From: Brucella pseudogrignonensis
GTDB lineage: Bacteria > Pseudomonadota > Alphaproteobacteria > Rhizobiales > Rhizobiaceae
Direction of reading: 5' to 3'
DNA: 64,000 nucleotides
Assembly (NCBI RefSeq): GCF_002252525.1
Contig: NZ_NNRM01000017.1
Location: forward strand, 124,001 to 188,000
Below, in pieces: positions 37,168-46,776 of the stretch; position 1 is the first letter of the stretch; every line of letters begins with the position of its first letter. The position numbers were made by a program, and so were the translations under genes. The notes beneath the pieces were generated by a model. That model ran no database searches and was not told the origin of the DNA. It was given only the letters and a program-made list of their open reading frames with translations.

Positions 37168-38748
37168 ATGGCAATGATGACTGGTAAGTCGACGGCAATG
37201 ATGGGTGATGATGCGCATGCGAACCGTATCCATGGATCTTCTGCTACTGGAAAAGAAAACAGCCTCGTGGTGAGTGCTGAAAGCAACGTCGGCGAAGACG
37301 TTTTCGAGCGTCTGACTGCAAAGCTCAAGGCACGCGTCGGCAGCGAGATTTATTCAAGCTGGTTTGGTCGCCTCAAGCTCGATGACCTCTCCAAAAGCGT
37401 TGTTCGTCTGTCGGTTCCGACCGCATTCCTCCGCTCTTGGATCAACAATCATTATTCTGAACTGCTGACCGAGCTTTGGCAGGAAGAAAATCCGCAGATT
37501 CTCAAAGTTGAAGTCGTTGTGCGCGGCGTGAGCAGAGTCGTTCGTACTGCAGCACCAGCAGCGGATACGAATGACGCGATTGAAGCAAAACTGTCTGTCG
37601 CTCCCCGCGAGAAGATGGCTTTCCCTGTAGGCCAGCCAAGTGCTGAAAAGCGCGGTTCCGCAGTTGTTGCAGAATCGGTTGCCGCTTCCGGTGCCGTTCT
37701 CGGCTCACCGCTCGACCCACGTTATACTTTTGATTCTTTCATTGATGGCGCATCCAACCGTGTAGCTCTTGCTGCCGCCCGCACCATCGCAGAAGCAGGT
37801 TCTAGCGCTGTTCGCTTCAACCCGCTTTTCATCCATGCATCTGTCGGTCTTGGTAAGACTCACCTTCTGCAGGCAATTGCCGCAGCAGCGCTGCAGCGTC
37901 AGGAAAAGGCCCGAGTCGTTTATCTGACCGCTGAATATTTCATGTGGCGCTTTGCAACTGCGATTCGTGACAACAATGCTCTTTCCTTCAAGGAACAGCT
38001 TCGTGATATCGACCTGCTCGTCATCGATGACATGCAGTTCCTGCAGGGCAAGTCGATCCAGCATGAATTCTGTCATCTGCTCAACACGCTGCTCGATAGC
38101 GCCAAGCAGGTTGTTGTTGCCGCCGACCGTGCACCTTCGGAACTGGAATCGCTTGATGTTCGCGTGCGCTCGCGTCTTCAGGGCGGTGTCGCTCTGGAAG
38201 TTGTTGCACCAGACTACGAAATGCGCGTCGAGATGCTGCGCCGCCGTCTGACGGCTGCTCAGGTCGAAGATCCAAGCCTCAATATCGATGACGATATCCT
38301 CGCTCATGTCGCCCGTACGGTCACTGGATCGGGTCGCGAACTGGAAGGTGCATTCAACCAGCTTCTGTTCCGTCAGTCGTTCGAGCCTAATCTCTCGATT
38401 GATCGCGTTGACGAACTGCTTGGCCATCTGACACGCGTAGGCGAACCAAAGCGCATCCGCATTGAAGAAATTCAGCGCATCGTTGCTCGTCACTACAATG
38501 TGTCGAAGCAAGACCTGCTTTCCAATCGCCGCACGCGTACCATCGTGAAGCCACGTCAGGTTGCAATGTATCTTGCCAAGATGCTGACGCCACGTTCGCT
38601 GCCGGAAATCGGTCGTCGGTTTGGTGGTCGCGACCACACGACGGTTCTTCATGCGGTTCGCAAGATCGAAGATCTGGTCGGTGCTGACACCAAGCTGGCG
38701 CAAGAACTTGAGCTTCTCAAGCGTCTGATCAACGATCAGGCAGCCTGA
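37168..38748 (+). CDS. dnaA: Chromosomal replication initiator DnaA
   Basis: A 526-residue initiator. Domain I (about 40-125) contains [23 protein letters not shown] variable linker follows, then the AAA+ domain with Walker A SVGLGKT and Walker [10 protein letters not shown]. The C-terminal DNA-binding domain reads [18 protein letters not shown] and [18 protein letters not shown] 37168 is preferred because AGGCGAG precedes it; the frame is open to ATG 37105, which lacks a clear site. Residues before domain I are unconserved. A terminator separates it from dnaN. Confidence 0.96.
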   Translation: MAMMTGKSTAMMGDDAHANRIHGSSATGKENSLVVSAESNVGEDVFERLTAKLKARVGSEIYSSWFGRLKLDDLSKSVVRLSVPTAFLRSWINNHYSELLTELWQEENPQILKVEVVVRGVSRVVRTAAPAADTNDAIEAKLSVAPREKMAFPVGQPSAEKRGSAVVAESVAASGAVLGSPLDPRYTFDSFIDGASNRVALAAARTIAEAGSSAVRFNPLFIHASVGLGKTHLLQAIAAAALQRQEKARVVYLTAEYFMWRFATAIRDNNALSFKEQLRDIDLLVIDDMQFLQGKSIQHEFCHLLNTLLDSAKQVVVAADRAPSELESLDVRVRSRLQGGVALEVVAPDYEMRVEMLRRRLTAAQVEDPSLNIDDDILAHVARTVTGSGRELEGAFNQLLFRQSFEPNLSIDRVDELLGHLTRVGEPKRIRIEEIQRIVARHYNVSKQDLLSNRRTRTIVKPRQVAMYLAKMLTPRSLPEIGRRFGGRDHTTVLHAVRKIEDLVGADTKLAQELELLKRLINDQAA

Positions 38749-38768
38749 TCGACAGAAATTAGTTAAAA

Positions 38769-38812
38769 AGCCCGCGCCGTGTCGATTTGCGACGTGGCGC
38801 GGGCTTGCTTTT
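38769..38812 (+). terminator. Intrinsic terminator after dnaA
   Basis: A 10-bp GC-rich stem, agcccgcgcc (38769-38778) with ggcgcgggct (38796-38805), further paired inside, followed by tgctttt. It separates dnaA from dnaN transcription. Confidence 0.8.
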
Positions 38813-38925
38813 CGTCTCAAAAATCTGCCACTTTAGCAAACCTTCGGGCGCCACAAGCGCCTTACTGATAGGGGCGTCTGCCCGTTGCGCGGTTGCCCAG
38901 TCCTAGAGAGCGAGTGCGTTTCAAT

Positions 38926-40044
38926 ATGCGTGTAACCCTGGAACGGTCGAACCTTCTTAAATCCCTCAATCATGTGCATCGCGTTGTCGAACGCCGCAAC
39001 ACGATTCCTATCCTGTCGAACGTGCTTTTGCAGGCAGAGGGCGCAAGCCTCGCGCTGAAGGCCACCGACCTTGATCTTGAGGTCAATGAAGCAACCGCAG
39101 CCATGGTCGAGCAGGCTGGTGCCACCACGGTTCCGGCACATCTTCTTTATGATATCGTGCGCAAGCTGCCGGATGGCGCTGAAGTGATGCTGTCCACCAA
39201 TCCGGATGGCGGCTCGATTTCGGTGATTTCCGGAAAATCCTCTTTCCGTCTGCAGTCGCTGCCACAGTCCGATTTTCCGGAACTGACTGCCGGCGCTTTC
39301 ACCCATTCATTCCGCATCGATGCACAGGCTCTGAAACGCCTGATTGATCGCACCCAGTTTGCGATCTCGACGGAAGAAACCCGTTATTACCTCAACGGCA
39401 TTTATTTCCACGCCATTGAAAGCGATGGTGCTTTGAAGTTGCGTGCTGTTGCAACTGATGGCCATCGTCTGGCACGCGCTGAACTCGAAGCCCCTTCTGG
39501 CACTGAAGGTATGCCGGGCATCATTATTCCGCGCAAGACGGTCGCTGAACTCCAGAAGCTCGTTGATGCTCCGGATACGGTTGTTTCGGTTGAACTTTCT
39601 GACGCAAAAATCCGCTTCACTGTTGGCTCGGTGGTTCTGACCTCCAAGCTCATCGATGGTACATTCCCGGATTACCAGCGCGTGATCCCTTCGGGCAATG
39701 ACAAGAAGCTCACCATCAGCCGTCAGGAATTTGCTGCTTCTGTTGATCGTGTTTCCACGATTTCCAGTGAGCGCGGCCGTGCGGTCAAGCTTTCGATCGC
39801 TGATGGTCAGTTGACGCTGACGGTCAACAATCCCGATTCGGGAAGTGCGACCGATGAACTGGCAGCCGATTACGATGCTGATCCGATCGATATCGGTTTC
39901 AACTCGAAATATCTGCTCGACATCACGAGCCAGCTTTCCGGTTCCGATGCCGTCTTCATGCTGGCTGATGCCGGTTCTCCTACGCTGGTGCGCGATACCG
40001 GCGATGAAGATGTGCTCTATGTTCTGATGCCTATGCGCGTCTAG
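38926..40044 (+). CDS. dnaN: DNA polymerase III beta sliding clamp
   Basis: A 372-residue clamp with three repeated domains of about 120 residues. It starts MRVTLERSNLLKSLNHVHRVVERRNTIPI style and ends with the VLMPMR motif that forms the protein-binding pocket. As a ring dimer it tethers the polymerase to DNA. ATG 38926 is used; the frame extends to 38893 without conservation. The order dnaA-dnaN-recF is ancestral, although many Alphaproteobacteria have broken it. Confidence 0.98.
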   Translation: MRVTLERSNLLKSLNHVHRVVERRNTIPILSNVLLQAEGASLALKATDLDLEVNEATAAMVEQAGATTVPAHLLYDIVRKLPDGAEVMLSTNPDGGSISVISGKSSFRLQSLPQSDFPELTAGAFTHSFRIDAQALKRLIDRTQFAISTEETRYYLNGIYFHAIESDGALKLRAVATDGHRLARAELEAPSGTEGMPGIIIPRKTVAELQKLVDAPDTVVSVELSDAKIRFTVGSVVLTSKLIDGTFPDYQRVIPSGNDKKLTISRQEFAASVDRVSTISSERGRAVKLSIADGQLTLTVNNPDSGSATDELAADYDADPIDIGFNSKYLLDITSQLSGSDAVFMLADAGSPTLVRDTGDEDVLYVLMPMRV

Positions 40045-40060
40045 GATTTGAAAACCGACC

Positions 40061-41215
40061 GTGAGCATTTCTGAACCCATTATAAGCCGTCCGGATCGAG
40101 TCTCGGTCCGGCGGCTTAAACTTTCTGATTTCCGCAACTACACGGAACTCACGCTTCCGCTTGGTCCCGGCCATGTGGTGCTGACAGGTGAAAACGGTTC
40201 AGGAAAAACCAATCTCATTGAAGCCGTTTCCTTTCTGTCGCCGGGCAGGGGGCTGCGCCGTGCTTCCTATGATGACGTGGCTCGTACCAGCGGCCGCGAT
40301 GGCTTTGCCATTCATGCTTCGCTTGATTGTATGATCTACGGTGATGCTGAAATCGGCACCGGCACAGCGGGCGGTGGTGAAGGCGGCCGCAAAGTTCGCA
40401 TCAATAGCAATGCTGCGTCCGGTGACGAACTTCTCGATTATGCGCGCATTCTCTGGGTGGTGCCGTCGATGGACGGTCTATTTACCGGTGGCGCTTCAGA
40501 CAGGCGGCGCTTTCTTGACCGCATGGTGCTGGCAATCGATACCAGCCACGGCAAGCGCGTGCTGGATTATGAGAAGGCCATGCGCTCGCGCAATCGGCTG
40601 CTGAGCGAGGGTAACAGCGACAATCAGTGGCTCGATGCGATTGAAAGCCAGATGGCTGAGCTTGGCATTGCCATAGCGGCGGCCCGCTCAGAGGCCATGC
40701 GGCTGATCGCTGCGATGATTGAACGCCTGCCTGCCGAAGGTCCTTTTCCCAAGGCAGACTGCTTTCTTGAAGGAACGCTTGAGCAGCGCATTGGTCTCGA
40801 AGCAGCGCTTGATCTTGAAGAAGATTTTCGTCGTACAATGCGAGACGGTCGTGCGCGGGATCGCGCTGCAGGGCGCACGCTTGAAGGTCCACATCGCACG
40901 GATCTGATTGTGCAGCATCGGCCAAAATCCATGCCCGCTGCCCTTTGTTCCACCGGCGAGCAGAAGGCACTGCTGATCGGGCTTATTCTGGCTCATGCAA
41001 GGCTGACGGGCGAGCTTTCGGGCATGGCACCGATTTTGTTGCTTGATGAAATCGCGGCCCATCTCGATACCGGACGCCGCGCGGCTTTATTTGGTATTCT
41101 CGATGATCTTGGCGGACAGGCTTTCATGACCGGCACCGACCGTTCACTGTTTGAAGCTCTTGAAGGGGATGCGCAGTTTTTCAATGTTGCTGCGGGCGAA
41201 CTCACCAGACTTTGA
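40061..41215 (+). CDS. recF: DNA replication and repair protein RecF
   Basis: A 384-residue SMC-like ATPase. Walker A is TGENGSGKTNLIEAV near the N-terminus. The signature and Walker B regions are STGEQKALLIGLILAHA and PILLLDEIAAHLD. RecF, with RecO and RecR, loads RecA at single-strand gaps. Start GTG 40061 lies 16 bases after dnaN. A Gly/Ala-rich insert (about residues 98-115) is not typical of E. coli RecF but occurs in Rhizobiales. recR is also in this window, at 59598. Confidence 0.95.
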   Translation: MSISEPIISRPDRVSVRRLKLSDFRNYTELTLPLGPGHVVLTGENGSGKTNLIEAVSFLSPGRGLRRASYDDVARTSGRDGFAIHASLDCMIYGDAEIGTGTAGGGEGGRKVRINSNAASGDELLDYARILWVVPSMDGLFTGGASDRRRFLDRMVLAIDTSHGKRVLDYEKAMRSRNRLLSEGNSDNQWLDAIESQMAELGIAIAAARSEAMRLIAAMIERLPAEGPFPKADCFLEGTLEQRIGLEAALDLEEDFRRTMRDGRARDRAAGRTLEGPHRTDLIVQHRPKSMPAALCSTGEQKALLIGLILAHARLTGELSGMAPILLLDEIAAHLDTGRRAALFGILDDLGGQAFMTGTDRSLFEALEGDAQFFNVAAGELTRL

Positions 41216-41265
41216 GACAAAATATCCGCTGACAGATGGCCTTAACGGGCCTATGTTTATGCATC

Positions 41266-42036
41266 ATGAACGCACCATCAAAGCCCTTTTCATCCGAAGA
41301 ATTAGAGCGCTATGCGCGCCATATTGTGCTGCCGGAAATCGGCGGGCCTGGACAGCAGCAGCTGAAAGCTGCCCGTGTGCTCGTGGTGGGAGCTGGCGGA
41401 CTCGGTGCGCCGGTTCTGCAATATCTGGCCGCAGCTGGTATCGGAACACTTGGCCTTGTCGATGACGATACGGTGTCGTTGTCGAACCTGCAGAGACAGG
41501 TAATCCACGACACTGAGAGCGTTGGTCAGAGCAAGGTTGCAAGTGCGACGGCTTCGATTGCTCGTATCAATCCGCATGTGAAGGTCGAAGGCCACGCATT
41601 GCGCCTCAACAGTGAAAATGCACAAGCCCTGATCAGCCAATATGATGTTGTTGTTGATGGTTCTGATAACTTTACGACACGTTATGCACTCGCAGATGCA
41701 AGCGCTTTGGCAGAGCGACCACTGGTCTCAGGTGCAATGGGGCGCTTTGACGGCACGGTCACTGTGCTTATGCCTTATGCAAAGGGCGCAGATGGAGCGC
41801 TTAATCCTTCCTATCGTGATCTGTTTCCGGATATGCCGCCGCCGGGTGCCGTGCCGACCTGTGCTGAGGCAGGAGTTCTCGGTGTATTGCCGGGCGTGAT
41901 CGGCAGTTTGCAGGCCATGGAAGTCATAAAGCTCATAACGGGCATTGGCGAACCGCTGGTCGGAAGGCTCCTGCTTTACAACGCATTGAACGTGCGTTTT
42001 GAAACCATCCGATACAAGGCACGCAAACCCAAATGA
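41266..42036 (+). CDS. moeB: MoeB/ThiF-family adenylyltransferase (molybdopterin-synthase activating)
   Basis: A 256-residue E1-like enzyme. ATP-binding VVGAGGLGAPVLQYLAAAGIG, the arginine-finger SNLQRQ and the catalytic-cysteine segment PTCAEAGVLGVLPG are present. It adenylates the C-terminal glycine of MoaD, or of ThiS in the ThiF role. The two CxxC zinc motifs of E. coli MoeB are missing and no other cysteine is seen, so zinc is probably not used. There is no rhodanese domain. ATG 41266 is chosen over 41236. It overlaps the next gene in an ATGA. Confidence 0.88.
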   Translation: MNAPSKPFSSEELERYARHIVLPEIGGPGQQQLKAARVLVVGAGGLGAPVLQYLAAAGIGTLGLVDDDTVSLSNLQRQVIHDTESVGQSKVASATASIARINPHVKVEGHALRLNSENAQALISQYDVVVDGSDNFTTRYALADASALAERPLVSGAMGRFDGTVTVLMPYAKGADGALNPSYRDLFPDMPPPGAVPTCAEAGVLGVLPGVIGSLQAMEVIKLITGIGEPLVGRLLLYNALNVRFETIRYKARKPK

Positions 42037-42533
42037 CGGAATTTCGCATGACATCCATCGACGCGGATTTTGGTCACTGGGACGAACTTTTGAAGCTCAT
42101 TCAGGACAGTTTCGCTTACATGGATGGCATAATCGATCCGCCATCGTCTGCGCATCATCTGACGATAAAGGCTCTTCAAGGAAAGGCAGTCGTCGAAACC
42201 GGCTTTGCAGTGTTCATCGGTGATGCTTTGGCTGGTTGTGTGTTCATCGCTGAGAAAGAAAATCATTTTTATCTCGGCAAGCTTGCTGTCGCACCTGCCT
42301 TTGAAGGCCGGGGTATTGCACGTCAGCTCATGGCAAAGGCCGAGCAGCAGGCAGTCACGCGCGGCAAACCTGTAATGGAACTGCAAGTGCGTATCGAGCT
42401 TCAACGCAATCACATTGTTTTCGGTAGGCTCGGCTATCGCAAAGTAGCCGAGACATGCCATCCCGGCTTTACAAGAACGACATCGATAACCATGCGTAAG
42501 GAGATCTCGCGTGGCACTGACATTAACCCGTGA
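42033..42533 (+). CDS. GNAT family N-acetyltransferase, in the moeB-acnX operon
   Basis: A 166-residue GNAT. The central strand KLAVAPAFEGRGIARQLMAKAE is the acetyl-CoA loop and HIVFGRLGYRKVAET is motif B. The N-terminal half (SFAYMDGIIDPPSSAHHL) resembles a subgroup seen in Rhizobiales. It overlaps moeB by 4 bases and the aconitase X large subunit by 23 bases, so the four genes are coupled. Substrate unknown; the context suggests an amino-acid derivative but this is inference. Confidence 0.82.
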   Translation: MTEFRMTSIDADFGHWDELLKLIQDSFAYMDGIIDPPSSAHHLTIKALQGKAVVETGFAVFIGDALAGCVFIAEKENHFYLGKLAVAPAFEGRGIARQLMAKAEQQAVTRGKPVMELQVRIELQRNHIVFGRLGYRKVAETCHPGFTRTTSITMRKEISRGTDINP

Positions 42534-43770
42534 AGAGCAGTCGATAGCTGCCGGGGAACAGGGACAAGGGGCTGCGATGGCCATGCGCATCGTAGCCGAA
42601 ACAGCGCGTTTGATGGGGGCATCGCGCCTCATCCCGATCGCGTCTGCACATATTGATGGTGCGCTCTATCACGGCGATAGCGGTACGCTGTTCGCTGAAC
42701 GACTGGTTGATGGCGGTGCCAGAACCAAAGTGCGCGCCACCCTTAATGTGGGATCCATTGATCTCACCGGCTGTTCCCGCAATTTGTTGCCGCAACATGA
42801 GGCCGACATGGCCAGACGCATGATGCGGGCTTATATCAAGCTCGGATGCGAGCCGACATGGACCTGCGCGCCTTATCAGGCCGGACATCGTCCCGCAAAG
42901 GGAACAGACGTTGCATGGGGCGAGTCGAACGCCGTCGTATTCTGCAATTCCGTGCTTGGTGCCAGGACAAACCGCTACGGCGATTTTCTGGATATAGCTT
43001 GCGCTATTGCCGGACGCGCACCTGATTATGGTCTCCATCGAAACGAGAATCGTCGAGCGACGGTTATTCTCAATATTTCCGCAATTAATCCTGCTTTCCT
43101 TCAATCAGAGGTCGCTTGGCCGATTCTTGGCAATCTGTTTGGCCGGAGCGTTGGCACAAATATCGGTGTTGTGGCTGGTGCGGGAATGCGTCCGGATGAA
43201 GATGCGCTGAAGGCCTTTGGAGCTGCGGCAGCCTCGGTGGGGTCTGTTGGCCTCTTCCACGTGGCAGGTGTGACTCCCGAAGCTCTCGACCTTGAAACAG
43301 CCCTGCAGCATCAAAAGCCAGACGGCATCATTCATGTGACACAGGAAATGATCCAAGCCACCCGCAAAGGTCTGTCGACGGTCGATCATGCGGATTCAAT
43401 TGATGCGGTAGCGATTGGCAGCCCACATCTGTCGATCACTGAATTTGACAGGCTCGAGCGTGCAATCGCGGGTCGGAAGCTTGTCGTGCCGCTTTATGCC
43501 TGCACCGGGCGACATGCCCTTGTTGAGCTGGAAAAGAACGGACGCAGAGCGCTGCTTGAAAAGGCAGGCGTTGTCATCGTAGCGGATACTTGTGTCGTGG
43601 TGACGCCTATCATGCCAACAAAGGATGATGCGGTTCTGATGACCAATTCCGGCAAGTTCGCGCATTATGCGCCGGGTAATACCGGCTATGACGTGCTGTA
43701 TGGTTCACTTGAGGAATGCGTTGAAAGTGCTGTCGCTGGTCGACCTATATTTGTGAGGCAGGCCGCATGA
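42511..43770 (+). CDS. Aconitase X large (catalytic) subunit, DUF521
   Basis: A 419-residue aconitase X catalytic protein. Candidate Fe-S ligands are C88 (DLTGCSRN), C145 (VVFCNSV) and C361 (VADTCVVV). Other family motifs are YHGDSGTLFAERL, CAPYQAGHRP, GESNAVVF, IGSPHLS and TNSGKFAHYAPG. Bacterial members dehydrate cis-3-hydroxy-L-proline; archaeal ones dehydrate mevalonate 5-phosphate. With no archaeal mevalonate genes nearby the first is likelier. The start GTG 42511 has AAGGAGAT upstream. It overlaps the small subunit gene by 4 bases. Confidence 0.85.
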   Translation: MALTLTREEQSIAAGEQGQGAAMAMRIVAETARLMGASRLIPIASAHIDGALYHGDSGTLFAERLVDGGARTKVRATLNVGSIDLTGCSRNLLPQHEADMARRMMRAYIKLGCEPTWTCAPYQAGHRPAKGTDVAWGESNAVVFCNSVLGARTNRYGDFLDIACAIAGRAPDYGLHRNENRRATVILNISAINPAFLQSEVAWPILGNLFGRSVGTNIGVVAGAGMRPDEDALKAFGAAAASVGSVGLFHVAGVTPEALDLETALQHQKPDGIIHVTQEMIQATRKGLSTVDHADSIDAVAIGSPHLSITEFDRLERAIAGRKLVVPLYACTGRHALVELEKNGRRALLEKAGVVIVADTCVVVTPIMPTKDDAVLMTNSGKFAHYAPGNTGYDVLYGSLEECVESAVAGRPIFVRQAA

Positions 43771-44189
43771 TTACCTCCAATTATATGTCATCGGTTCTGG
43801 TCGCGGGGAAGGCAACAGAAGCTCAGGCACTGGTTTTGTCGGCTCCTATCAGCTTCTGGGGCGGAGTTGACCCCAAAACCGGACGGATTGCCGATGTCCG
43901 CCATCCGGAACACGGGCAGAGTATTTCGGGCTATGTGTTGTGTTTACCGGGAACGATCGGCTCGTCATCAGCCGCAGCAGTGCTGCTGGAGCTGGTTCAT
44001 GCCGGTTTGGCACCGGCCGCAATCATATTGCATGAACCCGATGCGATCCTGCTTCTCGGGCTTATTGTTGCACGCGAGATGGGACATGATGTGCCAATTG
44101 CAGTCGAGTTTGACCGGGAGAAACAAAAGAAACTCGCCGGCCATCGGGTGAAGGTCGGCGAGAATGGGAATATTTCGATCAGCGCCTAA
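43767..44189 (+). CDS. Aconitase X small (swivelling) subunit, DUF126
   Basis: A 140-residue protein matching the aconitase swivelling domain. SFWGGVDPKTGRIADVRHPEHGQSISG contains the conserved GG-D-P-T-G and the H-P-G-Q segments, and CLPGTIGSSSAAAVLLEL is the active-site serine loop. It completes the active site of the large subunit. In many bacteria the two parts are fused into one polypeptide of about 570 residues; here they are separate genes with an ATGA overlap. It ends 4 bases inside the convergent GhrA-like gene. Confidence 0.86.
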   Translation: MITSNYMSSVLVAGKATEAQALVLSAPISFWGGVDPKTGRIADVRHPEHGQSISGYVLCLPGTIGSSSAAAVLLELVHAGLAPAAIILHEPDAILLLGLIVAREMGHDVPIAVEFDREKQKKLAGHRVKVGENGNISISA

Positions 44190-45139
44190 TATTGCGTGGC
44201 GCGGTCAACCACGTTTTCGAGCGTTCCGTCGCGTTCAAACGCTTCGATCTGGCGGATAATCTGCGGAACAATTGCAGTTGCCGAGGAGCTTGCAGCCGCA
44301 TGTGGCGTGATCGTTACCCTCGGATGCGTCCAGAGCGGGCTATCATTGGGCAGCGGTTCCTGGTTGAACACATCGAGCGTGACTGCCGAAAGCAGGCCAC
44401 GATCAAGAGCTGCAAGAATATCAGCTTCGTTCTGCAAGCCACCACGACCTGCGTTGATTAGCACAGGCGCGCCCAGCGGGCCGTCGCTTTTCAATTGCGC
44501 AAACATCGTCATGGACAGAATGCCCTTGGTGTTCGGCGTCAAAGGTAGAAGACAGACGAAGATATCGGCAGTCTTGAGGAAGCGTGTAAAGCCTTCCTTG
44601 CCGTTGAAGGTCCGAACGCCGTCGATCTCCTGCGGACGGCGACTCCATCCGGTAACATTGAAACCAATCGCTTTGAGCTTTTCTGCTGCATCACGGCCCA
44701 AGACACCCAGCCCCATAATGCCGACAGTCACTTCATGGGCTGCTGGCTGGCGCGGGTCTTCGTGCCAGACGCGATTCTTCTGCTGCTTGCGATAGCTTGC
44801 GCCAAGGCGATGATGGTCAAGCACCTGCCAGACCACATACTCGGTCATGCGCATGGTGAGATCATCTGAAATGACCCGTACCAATGGTACGTCCGGAATA
44901 TGCGGATCATGAAAGACATGATCGACGCCAGCCCCCAGTGAGAATATCACTTTGAGATTTGGAAGATTGGTCAGCGAACCGGGCTTTTGCTTCCAGACAA
45001 GCGCGTATTCGATGCTTGGATCATTTTCTGTACGTTCTGTCACGACATTGCGTTCAGGCGCATGGGCCTTGAAGCTATCGATCCAGATGGCCGGGTCCCA
45101 ATTGGTCACGGAGAGTAAGATATTGCCGCTTTTGCTCAT
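44186..45139 (-). CDS. GhrA-like glyoxylate/hydroxypyruvate reductase
   Basis: A 317-residue D-2-hydroxyacid dehydrogenase. The NADPH loop is GIMGLGVLGRDAAEKL, with the following SRRPQE typical of NADP use. The catalytic arginine lies in NAGRGGLQNE and the histidine in TPHAAASS, where the family's usual glutamate-histidine relay is kept. It resembles E. coli GhrA. Its start overlaps the yejF stop in an ATGA, so it is the last gene of the yej operon. Tail-to-tail overlap with the aconitase X small subunit. Confidence 0.86.
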   Translation of the reverse strand: MSKSGNILLSVTNWDPAIWIDSFKAHAPERNVVTERTENDPSIEYALVWKQKPGSLTNLPNLKVIFSLGAGVDHVFHDPHIPDVPLVRVISDDLTMRMTEYVVWQVLDHHRLGASYRKQQKNRVWHEDPRQPAAHEVTVGIMGLGVLGRDAAEKLKAIGFNVTGWSRRPQEIDGVRTFNGKEGFTRFLKTADIFVCLLPLTPNTKGILSMTMFAQLKSDGPLGAPVLINAGRGGLQNEADILAALDRGLLSAVTLDVFNQEPLPNDSPLWTHPRVTITPHAAASSSATAIVPQIIRQIEAFERDGTLENVVDRATQY

Positions 45140-46776
45140 TGTTTCACTCCTCCCAAAGTGGTTGCCTCCATGTGGAAGGCTGCTGCCATCAGTGCCTTGG
45201 TATATTCTGTTTTCGGATTGGCAAAGACTTCCTTCGACGTTCCGTATTCGACTGCCTTGCCATTGCGCATCACCAGCACATCATTGGCCAGTGCCCGCAC
45301 CACTTTCAGATCGTGGCTTATGAAAAGATAAGCGAGATCATGCTTCTTCTGCAATGCGCGCAAAAGATCCACCACCTGCGCCTGCACGCTCATGTCGAGC
45401 GCTGAGGTTGGCTCATCCAGCATTACGAATTTCGGATTGAGTACCATGGCGCGTGCGATGGCAATGCGTTGGCGCTGGCCGCCAGAAAACTCATGCGGGT
45501 AACGAAAGCGACTTTCAGGATCAAGGTTCACTTCTTTGAGTGCGGACACAACGCGTTCGTCGCGATCATCAGCGGAAAGCTTCGGCTCATGCACCAGCAG
45601 GCCTTCAGCGATAATATCCGCAATGGTCATACGCGGGCTCAATGAGCCGAACGGGTCCTGAAAGACGATCTGCATTTCACGGCGGAGCGGGCGCATATCC
45701 TTGAAGCTGAACTTCGCAATATCGCGTCCGTCGAAGCGGATTTCGCCCTTGGATGAGATCATGCGCGACAGGGCCAGCCCAAGCGTCGTCTTGCCGGAAC
45801 CGGACTCACCCACGACACCCAGCGTCTGTCCCGCGCGCAGTTCCACATCAATGCCATCTACGGCCTTCACATGATCGACTGTCTTACGCAGGAAGCCCTT
45901 CTTGATCGGGAACCAGACGCGGACATCCTTGCCTTCCATCACTGTCTTGGCAGAGAGATCGGCCAGTGGTGGCTCGCCCTTTGGCTCTGCGGCAAGCAGA
46001 TGCTTGGTATATTCGTGTTGCGGATTATCGAAGATTTCCTTGGTCGGCCCAGTCTCGACAATCTTGCCTTTGCTCATCACGCAAACCCGGTCGGCGATTT
46101 TGCGAACGATGCCGAGGTCATGGGTGATAAAGAGCATCGACATGCCCTGTGCTTCTTTTAGGTCTGCAAGAAGCTTCAGGATTTGCGCCTGCACCGTGAC
46201 GTCGAGTGCTGTGGTTGGCTCATCAGCGATCAGCAGCTTTGGCTTGTTGGCAAGCGCCATGGCAATCATCACGCGCTGACGCTGGCCACCCGAAAGCTGA
46301 TGTGGAAAGGATTGCAAGCGTTTTTCCGGCTCACGGATACCCACTTCTTCCAGCAATTCCAGCGTCCGCTTGCGCGCTGCCTGATCGCTCATGCCCTGAT
46401 GCATCTTCAGAATTTCACCGATCTGTCGCTCCACCGTATGCAACGGATTAAGCGAGGTCATAGGCTCCTGAAAGATCATGGTGACATCATTGCCACGCAC
46501 GCGCCGCAACTCAGGCTCGGAAGCCTTCATCAGGTCTTTGCCGTTGAAGAGAATTTCCCCGGATGGGTGGCTTGCAGCCGGATAGGGCAAAAGCTTCAGG
46601 ATGGAGAGTGCTGAAACGGACTTGCCGGAACCAGACTCACCAACCAGTGCAATTGTTTCACCTTCGGCGATATCGAAGGAAACGCGGTCGACGGAAATGC
46701 GTTCTTCACCATTCTGGCGGAAGGCGACGGAAAGATCGCGGACGGAAAGCAAAGGCTTATTCATCGACCCACTCAT
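45136..46776 (-). CDS. yejF: YejF, microcin C/peptide ABC transporter ATP-binding protein (two ATPase domains)
   Basis: A 546-residue protein with two fused ABC ATPases. Walker A motifs are [12 protein letters not shown] (about 41-52) and [12 protein letters not shown] (about 320-331). Signature motifs are [12 protein letters not shown] and [12 protein letters not shown], both followed by intact Walker B ([22 protein letters not shown]). It powers import of peptides; in Brucella the Yej system has been linked to resistance to antimicrobial peptides. It overlaps yejE and ghrA by 4 bases on either side. Confidence 0.95.
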   Translation of the reverse strand: MSGSMNKPLLSVRDLSVAFRQNGEERISVDRVSFDIAEGETIALVGESGSGKSVSALSILKLLPYPAASHPSGEILFNGKDLMKASEPELRRVRGNDVTMIFQEPMTSLNPLHTVERQIGEILKMHQGMSDQAARKRTLELLEEVGIREPEKRLQSFPHQLSGGQRQRVMIAMALANKPKLLIADEPTTALDVTVQAQILKLLADLKEAQGMSMLFITHDLGIVRKIADRVCVMSKGKIVETGPTKEIFDNPQHEYTKHLLAAEPKGEPPLADLSAKTVMEGKDVRVWFPIKKGFLRKTVDHVKAVDGIDVELRAGQTLGVVGESGSGKTTLGLALSRMISSKGEIRFDGRDIAKFSFKDMRPLRREMQIVFQDPFGSLSPRMTIADIIAEGLLVHEPKLSADDRDERVVSALKEVNLDPESRFRYPHEFSGGQRQRIAIARAMVLNPKFVMLDEPTSALDMSVQAQVVDLLRALQKKHDLAYLFISHDLKVVRALANDVLVMRNGKAVEYGTSKEVFANPKTEYTKALMAAAFHMEATTLGGVKQ

